In this document: positions 29,560-41,599 of the stretch, piece after piece
Numbering within the stretch: position 1 is the stretch's first letter
How the letters are laid out: each line of letters starts with the position of its first letter
Assembly (NCBI GenBank): GCA_009767595.1
Contig: VSDK01007030.1
Location: 197,795-261,794, forward strand
Direction of reading: 5' to 3'
DNA length: 64,000 nt
From: Symbiodinium kawagutii
Lineage: Eukaryota; Sar; Dinophyceae; Suessiales; Symbiodiniaceae
The notes under the pieces: generated by a model
The model's database searches: none
The model's input: only the letters and a program-made list of their open reading frames with translations
Told to the model about the DNA's origin: nothing
Program-made: the position numbers and the translations under genes

Positions 29560-29780
29560 GCTCAGAATTTGCTTCCAAAGCAAGCCTAGCACACAAAAAC
29601 ACTCATGGTGCACTTCTTCAACTCGACGTCTCCATTCTACACCAATGGGCAACTGAAGCGTGAATGCAAAGTGCAAAGCTGCAAGCTTGCAACCAAGGAG
29701 CAGCTCAGCATGGATATCTTGCAATGAATGGAGCGCAACAAACTGAGCAAACGTCAGCAGGACTCCAAGCATGGCACCAG
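29560..29780 (-). CDS. Candidate module-gene exon (FAFTLQLPIGVEW)
   Basis: The minus strand is open with ALHFAFTLQLPIGVEWRRRV after MLGVLLTFAQFVALHSLQD. F-x-F-x-L-Q-L-P resembles segment b2, and the W follows at the expected distance. Confidence 0.3.
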
Positions 29781-30049
29781 GTTGGCCATGGCAGAGCAAT
29801 GGCTCAGGGCTCGAGCATGGTGATGGTACATGATGCAACGGTGGTACATGGCCATGTTTCTCCTTGGCAGAACTATGTTACTCCAACTTTCGGCTGTCTC
29901 TTTTAAGGCTTCAACACAAGCCTCAATATTGAACCAGCTGTCCTCGCTAACATCACCAAACCTTTATCATTGTTGGCAATGTCTCAGGCTCAGAACCTCT
30001 TGAAATTGCAGTATTGAATGCATGATCTGCTTCGACAATCAGGAAATTA

Positions 30050-30450
30050 TTGAGAATCGGAAGGGTCCACCGGCTCGTCCTCATACAAACATGCAAAGAA
30101 ATCTCTCCTCATGCCATTCCTACTCCAAAGACCCTCAACTTTATAAACACATGGAGCCCCTTCGGGTCCCACATGCCCTCCAGCAGCACACCGCTCCAAA
30201 AGCTGGATGGTTCAGCATGGCTAAGCTACCCACTGGAACCTTTGCGCTCAGTCTCCTCCATGGCGCGTGTCCCCTTTACACGAAAGAAATCGGATCTCGA
30301 GGGCTGGTGGAATCTCCAAGGCATCGACGCATGGTTTTTGCAGCTTGGCGCATGGCATGCAGAATCTTTGACAAAATCCAATCTTCATCTAGCATATCTT
30401 ATACAGTATCTATGCATATCTTATACAGATTTATACAGGCATGTATGATG
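30050..30450. other. Open on both strands, undecided
   Basis: The minus strand reads AEPSSFWSGVLLEGMWDPKG and then LHVFIKLRVFG near 30240-30120. The plus strand reads WNLQGIDAWFLQLGAWHAES near 30300-30370. Both are protein-like. Confidence 0.2.
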
Positions 30451-30639
30451 CACACATAAGCCATGCTCTGTAGAAGCTACACCAGCTGTGCTGTATGTGC
30501 TGCTTTATTTCCGGAGCGAGTGTGTGCAACTCGGTGAGTAAAGAAAGTGGTACAAAGTGGGGAAAAAGTGAATAAAAAGTTTACATTAAAGAATGTCTTT
30601 GGAATATGTTTTAAAGTCAAGGTCTTTAGGTCTTTACTG

Positions 30640-31000
30640 TTTGAATTCTTTGGCGAAGCTAGGTCTTTGAGCTCCTGCGGTGCAAAGCTGCTGGCAAATC
30701 CTTCCCTCCGCAATTCCAGAAAGCAACACAAAAAAGCTCTACCAAAGCATCCAAAGTGGAGCCCCAGGATCATCTTCAGCATTTCTAAACAGGTACCAGT
30801 ATCTTTAAATATGTTTTACATTAGTCATTTGCCATTTATATCTTCACAGGTTTCCACCCAACCTCTTCCAATTCGCATTTGTTTCTATGGCTTGGCACAG
30901 CCAAGTCGAAGGAGGGCTTTGGAGCCGAAATGGTCCACGTGTCGAGCACTGCGCAGGGCGCTGCAAATTTTGTAGCAGAGGCAGAGGCGATTGCAGTCAC
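30640..31000 (-). other. Two candidate exons
   Basis: At about 30985-30850 the minus strand reads FAAPCAVLDTWTISAPKPSF and then DLAVPSHRNKC. At about 30775-30640 it reads LGLHFGCFGRAFLCCFLELR. The first has D-T-W-T-I-S, like N-x-W-x-x-T, and a later Cys. Confidence 0.25.
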
Positions 31001-31039
31001 AATTTCATTGCTCGAAATTAAAGAATAGAATGAATACAA

Positions 31040-31370
31040 AGAATACAATATGAATACATGTGCATATCATGCATATCTATATATTTCAATATATATATAT
31101 ATGTGTGTGTACATAAGATATGTATACTTGATTCTCTCAACTCAATCTTCATCTATATGAATAAGGTGCGAGAGCATTATCTGCATCTGATGCTTATAGA
31201 AATCGTATGCTGACCTACTGCACAAACACCTTATTTATAGGTGTTCAACGTCACGCAATATGAATAGAGAAATTATGCAAATACTCTATGTCATGTATAT
31301 ATATATATATATTGTATGCGTATGTATACATATCTAAAGCATAACATGGTTCAATATTCAATGTATTTTC
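31040..31370. repeat. AT-rich island with two (TA)n runs
   Basis: The TA runs are at about 31083-31111 (grading into GTGTGTGT) and 31296-31324. The surrounding 300 bp is very AT-rich with ATGCATAT words. No gene. Confidence 0.7.
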
Positions 31371-31669
31371 ACAGTCTTCAAGGTTCTGCCAAATCCTCTG
31401 CCACAACTGCAGCAACCGCGCAAGTCCTCTGACATCTGACTAGGAGTCGCCCCAGTCACCTCCCAGAGCTTGCGCCAGTCTCCTCCGAAAGAGTCCTTTT
31501 TGAAGAACTTCAAGAGTCACTCAAATCCTGATGTTATCTGACAGAGTCATCTTTCACAACTAGGGTCTCAGATCCAAATCGAAGCGGAGGATCTCTGGTT
31601 CTGCTCTAAACAGTGTGACCGAGGTTGGGACTCAGCTGCCACTCTTTGGGACAGCCTTACAACTCTTAC

Positions 31670-32400
31670 CGCTTTAAAACCGCTGAGACCTCAAAGTCTG
31701 CAGGCTCAACTTGCCAAAAACAACAGAAATTAAGAGATCGAAAAAGATCGAAAGATTTGAGTTTGAGAAAGAATGGCAAGCTGGTGAACTGCACGAGTTT
31801 CAAGCATTTGTAGCTTGATTCTCTCATTTCTCGTGCTAAAGCAGCACAAGACCCTCCAACACAGGAGCAGCCACACCTCTCTGCACCCAGAATGGCTACA
31901 CCGAGCAGAACATAAGCAGGGATACACAGCGAAGTAGGATGAAACAAGTTCTTTTCAGGATATTTGAGTTTGATGAAAAACGACGAAATCTTTGGGTTCA
32001 AATGTTCCTCGGTCTGCCCTGCAAATGCAGTGAGAATCCTGTACGACCAAATAGGTTTTCTCGAGGTGGGCTGAAAATTCCGAGAGGCTCTCTGCATTCA
32101 CTCAACAGGTGACATAATTTTCCATTGCAACCAAAAAGCAGAGCAAGTTTACCCGTCGAACAGCATGGCACAGAATTTCTTTGGCACTTTCTTCATTCAC
32201 ACTCTGAGGCATTTCTTCGCATGGTGTCTGGCTGCAAGTAATGCGCGACACGGCACTACTGGCCATTCTTGACTTTGCCTCAGTCTTCAACATCTGCCAG
32301 ACTCGGTCACCTTCCGACAGAAGTGGCAAACTGGTATAAAGTATTGGATAGGGCAGCATGTCTTGTGCACGTGCTGCACGGGAACAAACCACGCTCTACC
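31670..32400 (-). other. Candidate exons of an unknown minus-strand gene
   Basis: At about 31960-31780 the minus strand reads TSLCIPAYVLLGVAILGAER and then CGCSCVGGSCAALAREMRES. At about 32300-32105 it reads MLKTEAKSRMASSAVSRITC and then ESAKEILCHAVRRVNLLCF. Both look coding, but no family is recognised. Confidence 0.25.
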
Positions 32401-32499
32401 GCCTTGGAAAAACCCACGGTGGCAGTTGCTACTCTGCCAAATGCCATGGGTGCGAAAGACGGTAAAGCATTTCCATGTTCCAATGCTTGAGGATCGGCA

Positions 32500-32745
32500 A
32501 GCTGCATTCACATCAGAGATCAACTCAGAGCAACTCAGATCAACAAATTCATCAAGAGTCATCTGTTCTCCTCGCTTGCAGCTTGAAATTGGGCAATCTT
32601 CAGCACTCATTTTGAGTGGTTTGCCCAAATGAAATGCCCATGTCCCGAGCTTGTCGGACACATGGGAGCTTGTCTTGTTTGGATCATCCCTTGGGGAGAA
32701 TCCAAGCTCAGCCGACCTACATTGCAATGTGATGGACAATGGACC
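32500..32745 (-). CDS. Candidate exon, unknown protein
   Basis: The minus strand is open with LSITLQCRSAELGFSPRDDP, then LGTWAFHLGKPLKMSAEDCP and RGEQMTLDEF. It is polar and Cys-containing. No known family. Confidence 0.27.
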
Positions 32746-32819
32746 GTGTGGTTCCTCCATCTTCCATTACAATCATTACAACTCGCAACCATTCGCAATC
32801 TGATCAAACTTGTCTAAGT

Positions 32820-33490
32820 ATTAAGGTGTGCTGTTTTGCCGCAAGCGCTTTCTGCCTGCCACCAGCACTAGGCCAACTGCAACGGGACCACGTTGCGAAC
32901 AAAAGCCGAGGCCCTTCCAACCAGCACCCGCAACTTTGCCACGGCTTAAGCGCTGCTTTTTGGTTTTCTTCGATGTTCTTTGCCACGGTGGCACAATGTC
33001 AAGTTAGGCGTGCTGCCGGCAATGGTTGGAATGGCACTCATGCCAGTCGGTCAAAAAAGCCGACTGAAACAACTGTAAAGCCAATGATGCCAAGGGGAGC
33101 ATATGGGGCTATGGCTTGGAATGGATGTGGAACCTTATGCAGTTATGTCATTTTCTTCGAGGCTCGCTCCCGGCATCTAAATTGTGCATCCACAAATGGC
33201 ACATTGAGGCTCTGGAAGATGACAAAAGATCTGCGAAGGATGCCACATCTGCATCCCCCACAGTCTTCCTGCGACCTAGGCCTACAATCCTCCAGAACTC
33301 CCCAATGCGGAGTGCACAAACGGCAACAAAGAAGCTTACATGACCACTGCGATGCAGTATCTCATTCAGAAAGTATTGGCCGTTTTCTGCTACAAAGTCA
33401 AGTCCACTAATATCGGTATCCACTAATATTGTATCCACATAATTCCCCACATATCCACTCGTTTGCAAGGCTCTGCTTCGCAAGTCAACC
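32820..33490 (-). other. Candidate exons including a hydrophobic segment
   Basis: At about 33115-33035 the minus strand reads AIAPYAPLGIIGFTVVSVGF, a possible membrane or beta segment, ending at a GC donor. At about 33340-33170 it reads IGEFWRIVGLGRRKTVGDAD. Other frames are open. Confidence 0.22.
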
Positions 33491-33879
33491 GCGCTTGCAG
33501 TGAATGACCTGGGGCAAAGGGATCAACCTGACTTCAGTGTCCTGTACAGCGAGTGTGGTGATGTGTTGTGTGGTTTTGCGAAGTTGTCTTTTTCTATATG
33601 TGTTTTTTACATGTTTTCATTTTGATTTCCCCAGGAGCCCTGCCTAGCCAAAGCTCACAAAGCCCACGGTGTCCAAGATCTTCTCCTAGATTTCCGTGGT
33701 TAGACATGGGAGCGAACAGCAGCACCAAACTAAAACAAGATCGACTGAAAAATCCTGGAAAGGTCTGACACTTGAATCGAAATCCAGGAATTCCAGCACT
33801 GAAAATGTGTGCATGTCTTGTATACTAATTAAGAGTCGGAAAACCGCCTTGCCACACAAACTAGGCTGCCTAGGAGATC

Positions 33880-34480
33880 CATGAAGCTTTCCTTCGACTG
33901 GAAATACGCTTGCACCCCACATAGAATCTGTTCAGGGGTTGTTGATGGGGAATCTAATCCGACTTGCCCTGTTTTCGTAAAGAATATCTTCTTAGGGATA
34001 TACCTTGTAATCCTCACTGGCTGGCGCTTCCCAATGTTTCAGGATTTGAAAGATCCAAACAAACGTTTGCTTGGATTGAAGAAAACAAATCAAATCATTT
34101 CGGGAGACTACTGCCATGCAGTACAAATCTCTTTAGAAGCACTACGGGGGCGGCCTCGATGTCCTCGATGCTGTCTTGTTGCTCAAAAATCAAGTCAAGA
34201 TCCTCCGAAGAAACAAGAACGTGCGCGCATAATTAAATGTCACAAATTTGCAGAAGAAAGCCACAAGTTGTTGCCAACTAGCGAAGGCTGCTCGGCTGTC
34301 TCTTCACGTGCTCAGACTGAGATGAGTGGGTTCCCATGCAAACTTGAATTCGCGGGAGATCATTGGAGATCCATAATCAGAACTCAACTTTCCACGTTTT
34401 CTAACAACGTTGCAGTTGGTTCACAATTACTGCTGGATCTCCCCTTAATGGCACAACAAGTTCATTCTTGTCATTGAGAT
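33880..34480 (+). other. Long plus-strand open frame, unsupported
   Basis: A plus-strand frame of about 600 bp is open without repeats (SLEALRGRPRCPRCCLVAQK and flanks). The composition is ordinary, but no motif or splice context supports it. The minus strand has a candidate at about 34010-33850 (TTPEQILCGVQAYFQSKESF). Confidence 0.15.
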
Positions 34481-34535
34481 CTGGACGTTCTCCAGATCCA
34501 TGAAGCGGTCCAAAGTGTACAGCCTCAGCGACAGC
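34420..34535 (-). CDS. Candidate exon, unknown
   Basis: The minus strand reads AVHFGPLHGSGERPDLNDKN and then ELVVPLRGDPAVIVNQLQRC, directly downstream of an AAC repeat. No family. Confidence 0.25.
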
Positions 34536-34554
34536 AAAATTGAAAGAAAAATCA

Positions 34555-34556
34555 TC

Positions 34557-34606
<50 letters not shown>
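34555..34606. repeat. (AAC)n trinucleotide repeat
   Basis: About 17 units of AAC on the plus strand. Poly-Cys, poly-Leu or poly-Val frames on the minus strand come from it. Confidence 0.95.
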
Positions 34607-34869
34607 AGACAAAGGGAGTTGTTTGGCAAAAAACAAACAAACCAAGACGCAAACTTAGACTCAAACAGGACTCGACACAAATTCAAGCTGAAAAAAGCAA
34701 ATGAAATCTGTTTTGGAAAAAAGCAACTGGATCTCGAATCCGCAACGACGTATCGGTCCAGTTTGAGCCCCACTAAGGCCATTTTTTAATTTGCGCATGC
34801 TTGCACATCACAAAATTCAAAACAAACAACGATATACATTCATAAACTCATCGAGCACTGATACCGCAT

Positions 34870-35195
34870 CAGTCAGGTGCTTCAACAGGCATTGCAAGCG
34901 TGCGCAAGCGATCGAGGGCGTAAATTGGGGCTGAAACAGTGCGCGCAAAACGTATGAGTTGAGCATTTAAATGCCATGACATTGTGCATGCATAGTGCGT
35001 GTAAACCAACAGAGTATTTGGGTTTGGCTCATTCGCATGGAACGCTCCGCACATCCGCGTGGAACAATGGTCTTGCGAAAGGGTCTCGTTCCCTGCCTTT
35101 CCAATTGCCCATGGCCTTGGCATGTACTCCTCACGTTCACATTGAAAACCCGGCTTGAAAACAATGTCACATTGGTTTCGTGTGTTTGCTCTCAC
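34870..35195 (-). CDS. Candidate Cys-containing exon, unknown protein
   Basis: The minus strand is open for over 300 bp. It reads CDIVFKPGFQCEREEYMPRP, then DHCSTRMCGAFHANEPNPNT and LLVYTHYACTM. It is rich in Cys and aromatic residues, suggesting a luminal or extracellular protein. Plus-strand frames are also open. Confidence 0.28.
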
Positions 35196-35469
35196 CCTGC
35201 CACGCTGTCTACAACACTGGACCTCGGTGTTACCAAAAGTTGTGGACTCTCATGGCTCATCCATGGGATTTGCTGGCAAAGGGTATGAAACGGAGTATGG
35301 AACGGCACCTTTGAACTACTGGGTCTATCCTTCAAACAAACTGCTTCATATCAATCGAAATTCAAAGAAAGCGGGAAACGCATCCCCGGAAACCTGGTCA
35401 TGCAAAGGAAACAAAAAAAAAGAATACTGCCCTTACTGCCTAGTGGTAGCCCCAAAAACTACCCACTGA

Positions 35470-35735
35470 TTTGAAGCCTCTCCGTCACCTCCAACCATCC
35501 TGACTCTGGCCCGCAGATACTCAGTTGGTCTGACTTTAGGTCTAACAACATTGCCATACATTGCCTATCCTGCCGACTGGCTTTCATAACTCTTCGACAA
35601 ACGAAATTGCCCATCAGCGTTATAAGCGTGTCAAAATGTGTCAAGTTGTTCAACTCTAGATTCATCAGCTCTTCAACTGTGCACGGACCATCTTGCTCTA
35701 TGAAAATCGATTCAAATCCCAATCCCGATCAGCCT
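35470..35735 (-). CDS. Candidate exon, acidic unknown protein
   Basis: The minus strand is open with FESIFIEQDGPCTVEELMNL, then THFDTLITLMGNFVCRRVMK and LKSDQLSICGPESGWLEVTE. Residue use is balanced and there is no repeat. It is among the better unassigned exons. Confidence 0.35.
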
Positions 35736-35739
35736 GATT

Positions 35740-35965
35740 AGGCCCTGACAGGGACCTCAACTCTAGGCTCAGCATCTTCAATGATGGATCCGTCTGAGCA
35801 AAACATTTCAACTTCGACGAAGAGAGCCCCTTCAACTTGGCGGAGTGCCACTTGTTCACGTTGCAGCCACTGTTTTTCCATCATGTTACATTCTGTTTGA
35901 GGCATTTTGCATGTAAAGAAAGGCACCTGAAATTTGATCGTCTTGCACAGAGGCCTCAGCTGCGC
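35740..35965 (-). CDS. Candidate exon, unknown
   Basis: The minus strand is open with FQVPFFTCKMPQTECNMMEK, then EGALFVEVEMFCSDGSIIED and PRVEVPVRA. It is probably in the same gene as the 35735 exon. No family. Confidence 0.3.
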
Positions 35966-36360
35966 TTTCAAGGGCTAATTTTGCTGTGAAGCAACCCCTA
36001 GGCAGCAAGCAACTCATATAGGAGTGCTACTCCTATAAGTTAAGCAATGTAAATCAATATAATATATACCAGTTGTGTGTGTGTGTTGCAATCCCTTTGG
36101 TCCTGCTGAAACTGACAGAAGATTCTGAGATGCCATACATTGGCTCACCTGTTCTGCATGCCTTTTTCTCCAAGCTGGCGGATGCTTTCCTGTGCCAAAA
36201 ACTTGTCCATCAACGTTAATCAATTGATTCAGATGGTGAAATGCTGGCTAGGTATTCAAAAAAAATCAGTCAATGTGGGCTGGTTGTTTTTGATACTGTT
36301 TGGAATAGAGTTATTTGCTGCAAGTGAAGCGTGTTTTATCTCCCTTCAATTCAGGATCCA

Positions 36361-37100
36361 CGTGGACATGATGATGTTGAAGCGAATGGCTCAGAACCGC
36401 TGTTCATCATCGGTCATCGTTGCGATGACTTTTTCACAAACTTCAACGCTGTTGGTGTCATTACTAGTGGCCAGAAGCAGTGCCAGGATGTGGATCCAAA
36501 CAGCCTCCGCTCTTTAAAGATTCAAAGAGTCAGGAGGCAAAGACCTAAACAAGGAGTCCCAGGAAGAGAGATTAAGCATAGCTTGTCTACAGCATGGCCC
36601 GGCTCTCTTGACCCACATTTTCCGCCTTGCAGCCTCGCGCTCCGCCATGGAATCACCAACGGAAAGAAAGTTGATCCTGTCGGTAGCTTCGCATCAAGCG
36701 GTAACAGAAAGCTCTCTTGGCCGTCCAAAAAAGAAACATCATCAGGAAACATGAAAGAAATATATATATATATATGATGATGATGATTGAAATATAATTG
36801 AAATATGTTGGATTATGTCATTTGAGCGTTGCAACCAATGCATTTTGAGTCTGTCGGATTGTTTTTGATGATCCAACTGACAAAATGGGACCTGTTTCCA
36901 TAGTCCACGGCGAGACTGTTGATAAAATCGTCCATTGCCTGGGAGTCAGAACCACATGCGGGACAAACTTCACAATGAGCAAGTGGGAAATTGAGGCTTC
37001 ACATCTAATCGGTGAAAATCTACGAATCCTGAACCCTCCAAGCGAGATGAACAAACGCATTGAACAACAAAATTGCCAGTCATTCCATCGGCTGCAATGG
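36361..37100 (+). other. Plus-strand exon-like stretches opposite the main direction
   Basis: After the good acceptor CTTCAATTCAG the plus strand reads DPRGHDDVEANGSEPLFIIG and then HRCDDFFTNFNAVGVITSG. Further on, 36885-37100, it reads GPVSIVHGETVDKIVHCLGV. The minus strand is also open (36735-36540: LPLDAKLPTGSTFFPLVIPW). This is the best case in the window for a plus-strand gene, but it is unproven. Confidence 0.25.
36761..36790. repeat. (TA)n followed by (GAT)n
   Basis: The sequence atatatatatatatatgatgatgatgat forms a compound microsatellite. Confidence 0.85.
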
Positions 37101-37199
37101 TAATCCAGGAAGAACTTGGTTGGCCGGACCATGCGCTTTGAACAGGCAGGCGGAGTTTCCTGAGTCACAAATCACCATCTCCGTAGGGACCAACAACAT

Positions 37200-37830
37200 A
37201 TTCTGATCCAAATTCAAAGAATCCACGAATCCACTCCAAACATTCTTTCCGCCCACAACCGCTCCGATTATCTATGGCTGACTGTTGGCTGGCATGAAAC
37301 AACCTGGGAATCTTGCCTTTCAAAGGAGGAAGCAAATCAGAATGAACACTTGTAATACTTGCAACGCGGCACTGCATCGAACATCGCAGGTATTGCATCA
37401 AATTTCCAGAGTGTTCAAAAAAACACTCACATCCAAAACGACACACCTTTGAGTGCATCTCCCCGGCTAAGATTTGCACAGGGCAGAGTGGATTCAGTGA
37501 ACTTTTGTTCTTTTCCTTGCGGTATTCTGCTGCATAGTACCTCGCCACAGAGTGGTGGGGCGCCGAAAGTGCTCAGGATCAAACAAACTACATTGCCTTG
37601 AAACGTCCATGCACTATTCACACGTGCTATTAGGTTGCTGTGTTTGAAGTGCGAAATAGTGTGAGTCTCGATCTTGGTGAGCGGACACGGGTATGTCCAA
37701 ATCGCGCAAAAGGCGCTTCAAGTTGAGGCCCGGCAAGAAATGCCTTGGGCAAAGTTGAAAGGCGAACAGATCGTGCAAAATTCAACCAGTTCGCAGGGTC
37801 TTGCAATGCAGAAGAAAGCAACTTCTACTT
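37200..37830 (-). other. Three candidate minus-strand exons
   Basis: At about 37810-37640 the minus strand reads QDPANWLNFARSVRLSTLPK. At about 37615-37440 it reads TFQGNVVCLILSTFGAPPLC. At about 37350-37170 it reads DLLPPLKGKIPRLFHASQQS. They are ordinary in composition and not recognised. Confidence 0.25.
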
Positions 37831-38330
37831 AGTTTGGCTCCTTCTGCAGTCCTTCTGCCCGTTGCTTTTCTGTCAAGATCCAATGTGACTACTCTGTGGA
37901 ACCAGTTTGGTTTCGACATTGATATTCCTTGATCCAATTTTTGCAGTCCTAAGTTACTAAGTCACTAAGTGCTTCGTCCGAAAAAATTGGAGTTCTGTAA
38001 AGCCTGAGGTTCCTGGCTCGGCTGAGTCATGCACCCATGGCCTGATCTGTCCCAGGGAAAAGAGCTGAAGAAGAAAGGCCTTTTTGCAATACATATCATA
38101 ACCACATACATATCAATACATTTATTTACTTTATTTTTATCTATTTAAAAGAACACATGTATACAAACTAGATTGTTAGTTCATTTCATCTTCCTTTATA
38201 TATAATATATTCACGAATAGATACGAATGAGAATGAACCAATGCTTGCAAATGCATAGAAATCACATCAACATTTGCATTAGTTTGTGAGTCACAACATG
38301 CACTGACCACACATCCCCTTACGGCTCCTA
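37830..38330. other. Spacer, AT-rich part without gene
   Basis: The sequence is AT-rich around 38080-38260 with TATATAATATATT. A possible minus exon at about 38070-37985 (QLFSLGQIRPWVHDSAEPGT) is the only coding sign. Confidence 0.3.
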
Positions 38331-38379
38331 CTTCCTGCGCACTTTACGACAGTCATAGTCATGCCTCAATTGAGCAATG

Positions 38380-38900
38380 ATGAAGACCACCGCCAGCAAA
38401 AGTAAGGACAAACAGGAAGCAAATGACAACAAAAAACAAAGAGCAAGCAAGGAATACAAGAAACACAAACAACGAACAAAGCAGCTGAAGCTACCCTCAC
38501 CCCATACAACAAGCAAGAAAAAGAACCACCAGCGGCAGCAACAGCACCAACAACAAAAACAGCGGCGACGACGACTAGTACTATAAGTACTACCATTATG
38601 ACAACTTCTGCTAGGACTACTCTTTCTGCAACTACTTGTCATTTGCTGTCTTCTGTGTCGCAACTACAAACTAGTTCACTAGTTCACACATTCTGCCTAA
38701 TACCTACTGCCTTCATATTGACTACACTACCTGCTACACAATATTGACATCTAACCATCTATGTCCCATCCATATATTACCTTCTATTCTCCACTTGCTA
38801 CCCACTATTTGCCACCCACTATTTGCTACTTGCTTCTTCCTGCTCACCACTTGCTGCTTACTACCCAACATACTTCATTGCTGTTCAAAGCATTTCGGAC
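38380..38900. repeat. Low-complexity CAACAA/AGCAAG and CTACT/CACT tracts
   Basis: From 38380 to 38580 the plus strand is A/C/G-rich with CAACAA-type units. From 38690 to 38880 short CTACTTGC/CCACTATTTGC words recur. Lys/Gln-rich frames are compositional. Confidence 0.6.
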
Positions 38901-38954
38901 TCAGGGTCTACCGCTCTCTGTAAAACTTTGGACTACACAAACTGAGGTAGGCAA

Positions 38955-39110
38955 GGCGAGGTCCAGTCATGTCTCATTGAAGTGTTCAGATCTAACCATC
39001 CGCAAACGCCAGCACTCAAGTTCCCCAAAGCCATCCCAAGCCTCTCTGCCAAGGTCACAATGGCAACATGCGCCACGGACCTCCAAACAAAGACTCGAAA
39101 ACACGGTCAT
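38955..39110 (-). CDS. Candidate exon, unknown
   Basis: The minus strand is open with FVWRSVAHVAIVTLAERLGM and then ALGNLSAGVCGWLDLNTSM. Plus frames are also open. Confidence 0.22.
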
Positions 39111-39359
39111 CGAAAGTGGTCAGCATTTGACTATGACTCAAAAGAGATTCACTATGTCCGCCTATTTAGTGTTATATGTACGATATTCAAAGAGTTATTG
39201 TTTAATTGTTTAACTAATCCATCACTGCCATCCACCATGCCTGTCTGCTCACCGATCTACTAACCCACGTTGGTATTTCTTGCCCTTGCATTCCTCTATT
39301 TGGCAAGGTCTCTTTGTTTGGAGTACCAAAGTGCCACAAAATGGAACCTGTCAAAGTGT

Positions 39360-39535
39360 CTATGCTATCTTATGTTTATGTTCAACAGAGAACCAAGCTC
39401 TTTGGAAGTCAATTTTGGTGTGGAAATCCTGTAGTCCCTGCCTCACTGCATGCAGCACTTCGCGAATAAGGTCGCAATGCGAACTGAGCACCGTCAGCTC
39501 GACTTTCACATCATGCCGGTGAAAAAACGACATCC
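39360..39535 (-). CDS. Candidate exon (VKVELTVLSSHCDLIREVLH)
   Basis: The minus strand reads FFHRHDVKVELTVLSSHCDL and then IREVLHAVRQGLQDFHTKID. A beta-like start and an amphipathic helix make it one of the better unassigned exons. The gene is unknown. Confidence 0.3.
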
Positions 39536-39879
39536 AACATCTTTCAACGTCTTACTTGCATCCTATTATAAACCTGCAAGTCTGCCAGTGAAAAAATGTT
39601 CTATTGTTTCATATATGTTTCCCATATTCCTTGACAACGCATCCTCAAAAATGAGACTCTGAGGCTAGATGCTCGATCGCAGCCTGGCATGGGAAACCTG
39701 AGAAGTGAAAACGAGTGCAACAAATACTGAAACAAAATCAATGAAATAGGAAAAACAATAGTTGGTGTCAATTCATATGGAAGTCTAGGCATTTTTGACT
39801 TTGTCAAAGCCAAGAAAAAAGGATCTTTCACCGCCTGAAAAGTGGCAAGGTAATCAAAACAGTACACAAATTAGGGTGC

Positions 39880-40660
39880 CAAAGGCAATCTGATTCAATA
39901 GATATCGACTATTGATACATGTTCTATGCTGGAAACAAGTGCTAAATATGATTATTGAGTTTGTTATAGTTTGATGTGTCATTGAACAGGAGCACAGAAG
40001 AATTCGGTGTTTCAGCGAAAATATCACAGTTGAGGGTGCATATCGATCAAGTCGCAGTGACAGTATGTGACAGAGAGGAGCACACGGCCAAAATGCCTAA
40101 CACTGCTCGGCAATCGTGAAATTGACTGCTCTACAACTCACCATGATCTAGGCGTCTCCTACAAGACCTTTCGTCTGAGTGCCAGACCTGAATTCCTCTC
40201 AAAAAGCTGCAGGAGCAAAAAAGAATGAAAAGAGTTCATAGATGTTACAGTAATGTTGATAGAGACGGCAGGTGACGTTTGTCACAAATGCTGACCATCT
40301 CTCCAGTTTCAGGCTGTCCTCCCCGAGACCTTCGTCTTTCGCCTCACGTTTCAACGGGAACAAAACTTGAGGTCACTTGTGTGGAAAGAATTATCTCAAT
40401 TCCTTCAATTCCTCAATTTCATCAAGATTCATAGCTTTTCATCCAATACTCCTCTACATACTTCTCTAATGCTCCGCTACTATGAATAGTTTTCCAAAAC
40501 ATTCCAAAACTCCTCTGCACCGTCTGCTTATACCCCCTTGTATGCCACTTTACATACTACTCCTCGTACTACTCCTTTACTACTTGATATACTTTATATA
40601 ACTCCTTTCTACTCCTCTCTACTTCTTTTCCATTCTTTTCCTCTGTTTTCCTCCTCTCCT
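39880..40660. other. Spacer with TACTACTCC-rich tract
   Basis: From about 40530 to 40660 TACT/ACTCCT words recur (tactactcctcgtactactcc). Otherwise only weak frames are seen, for example a minus frame near 40370-40230 (REAKDEGLGEDSLKLERWSA). Confidence 0.4.
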
Positions 40661-41364
40661 TCTCCTTCTCAGGTCGGAACCCCCGCTGGCTTTGGGAACC
40701 ATACCTGGCCCCAGGACCAGAAAGCCTTTAAGAAGACAAAAAAATGGGAAAAAACATGCGGAAAATATCAAAAAACGAGGAAAATGCGAGGAAACCTCAA
40801 GGAAGTCTTGAGGAAAAGGAAGGCATGGAGGCTTTGAACACCAAAAAATGTACTCTACACTCCATGCACTCCACAATATGCACTTGCCACGATCCATCCT
40901 TTTTTTTGTTGACAGTGCGCTCCAATGTGTCTCAGCAAATTGAAGGTTGATTCATGTTGATTCACAGTATAGGTAACCAAAAGGGAGGTGTTTTGTGCGC
41001 AGGGATGCGCAGGGTGCATGCTTGACAAAGGACAAACATCTCTCACATTCGGAGCTGAGGCCTGTTGGGATATATCTTCAGGGCGTCACGCAAGAAGCTC
41101 GTAGGCAGGAGCCTTTGCTTAAGCCACTCACACGGCACAATCTCAGTGTAAACCAAATCATGTTCTGAGTCTCTCAGAATTCGAAATGTTGCGATCCATT
41201 GAATTCGTGTTTTCTCGGGCCAGGATTTCAGTCATGGCAGGGAAAACTGAGCTTAAGCTTTTGACGTATCATCCCAATCCAGGATGATCACACGAGCCTT
41301 GCACGCAGAGTCCGTGCCATGCAAAAGGGAACACAGAAACGCAAAAAAGCAAAGGGAACTGAAC

Positions 41365-41595
41365 TAACAGGTTGCGTTAATTTGCATTGCAACTCTTATC
41401 AGCTCTTCTGCTTTGAAGAGAAACATAGTGAGTAGTTTTTGGCAAAGCCATGACAGTTGGCAATGGACTGTTGATGCTAAAGCTCTCGCATCTTTCGAGC
41501 TTGTCTGATAGTCAACAGGCTGCTTTCGACACAATAATGCCATTTGTTTAGGCAGAGCCATGACGGCGTTCTGCATTGCCATGTCTTGGATCAAT
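41365..41595 (-). CDS. Candidate exon, unknown
   Basis: The minus strand is open with IQDMAMQNAVMALPKQMALL, then TSSKDARALASTVHCQLSWL and FLFKAEELIRVAMQ. It is helix-rich and unrecognised. Confidence 0.27.
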
Positions 41596-41599
41596 TTTC

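Noticed and set aside
34401..34782. Poly-Cys, poly-Leu and poly-Val minus-strand frames
   Set aside because: Only the AAC trinucleotide repeat is read; the flanks differ in frame.
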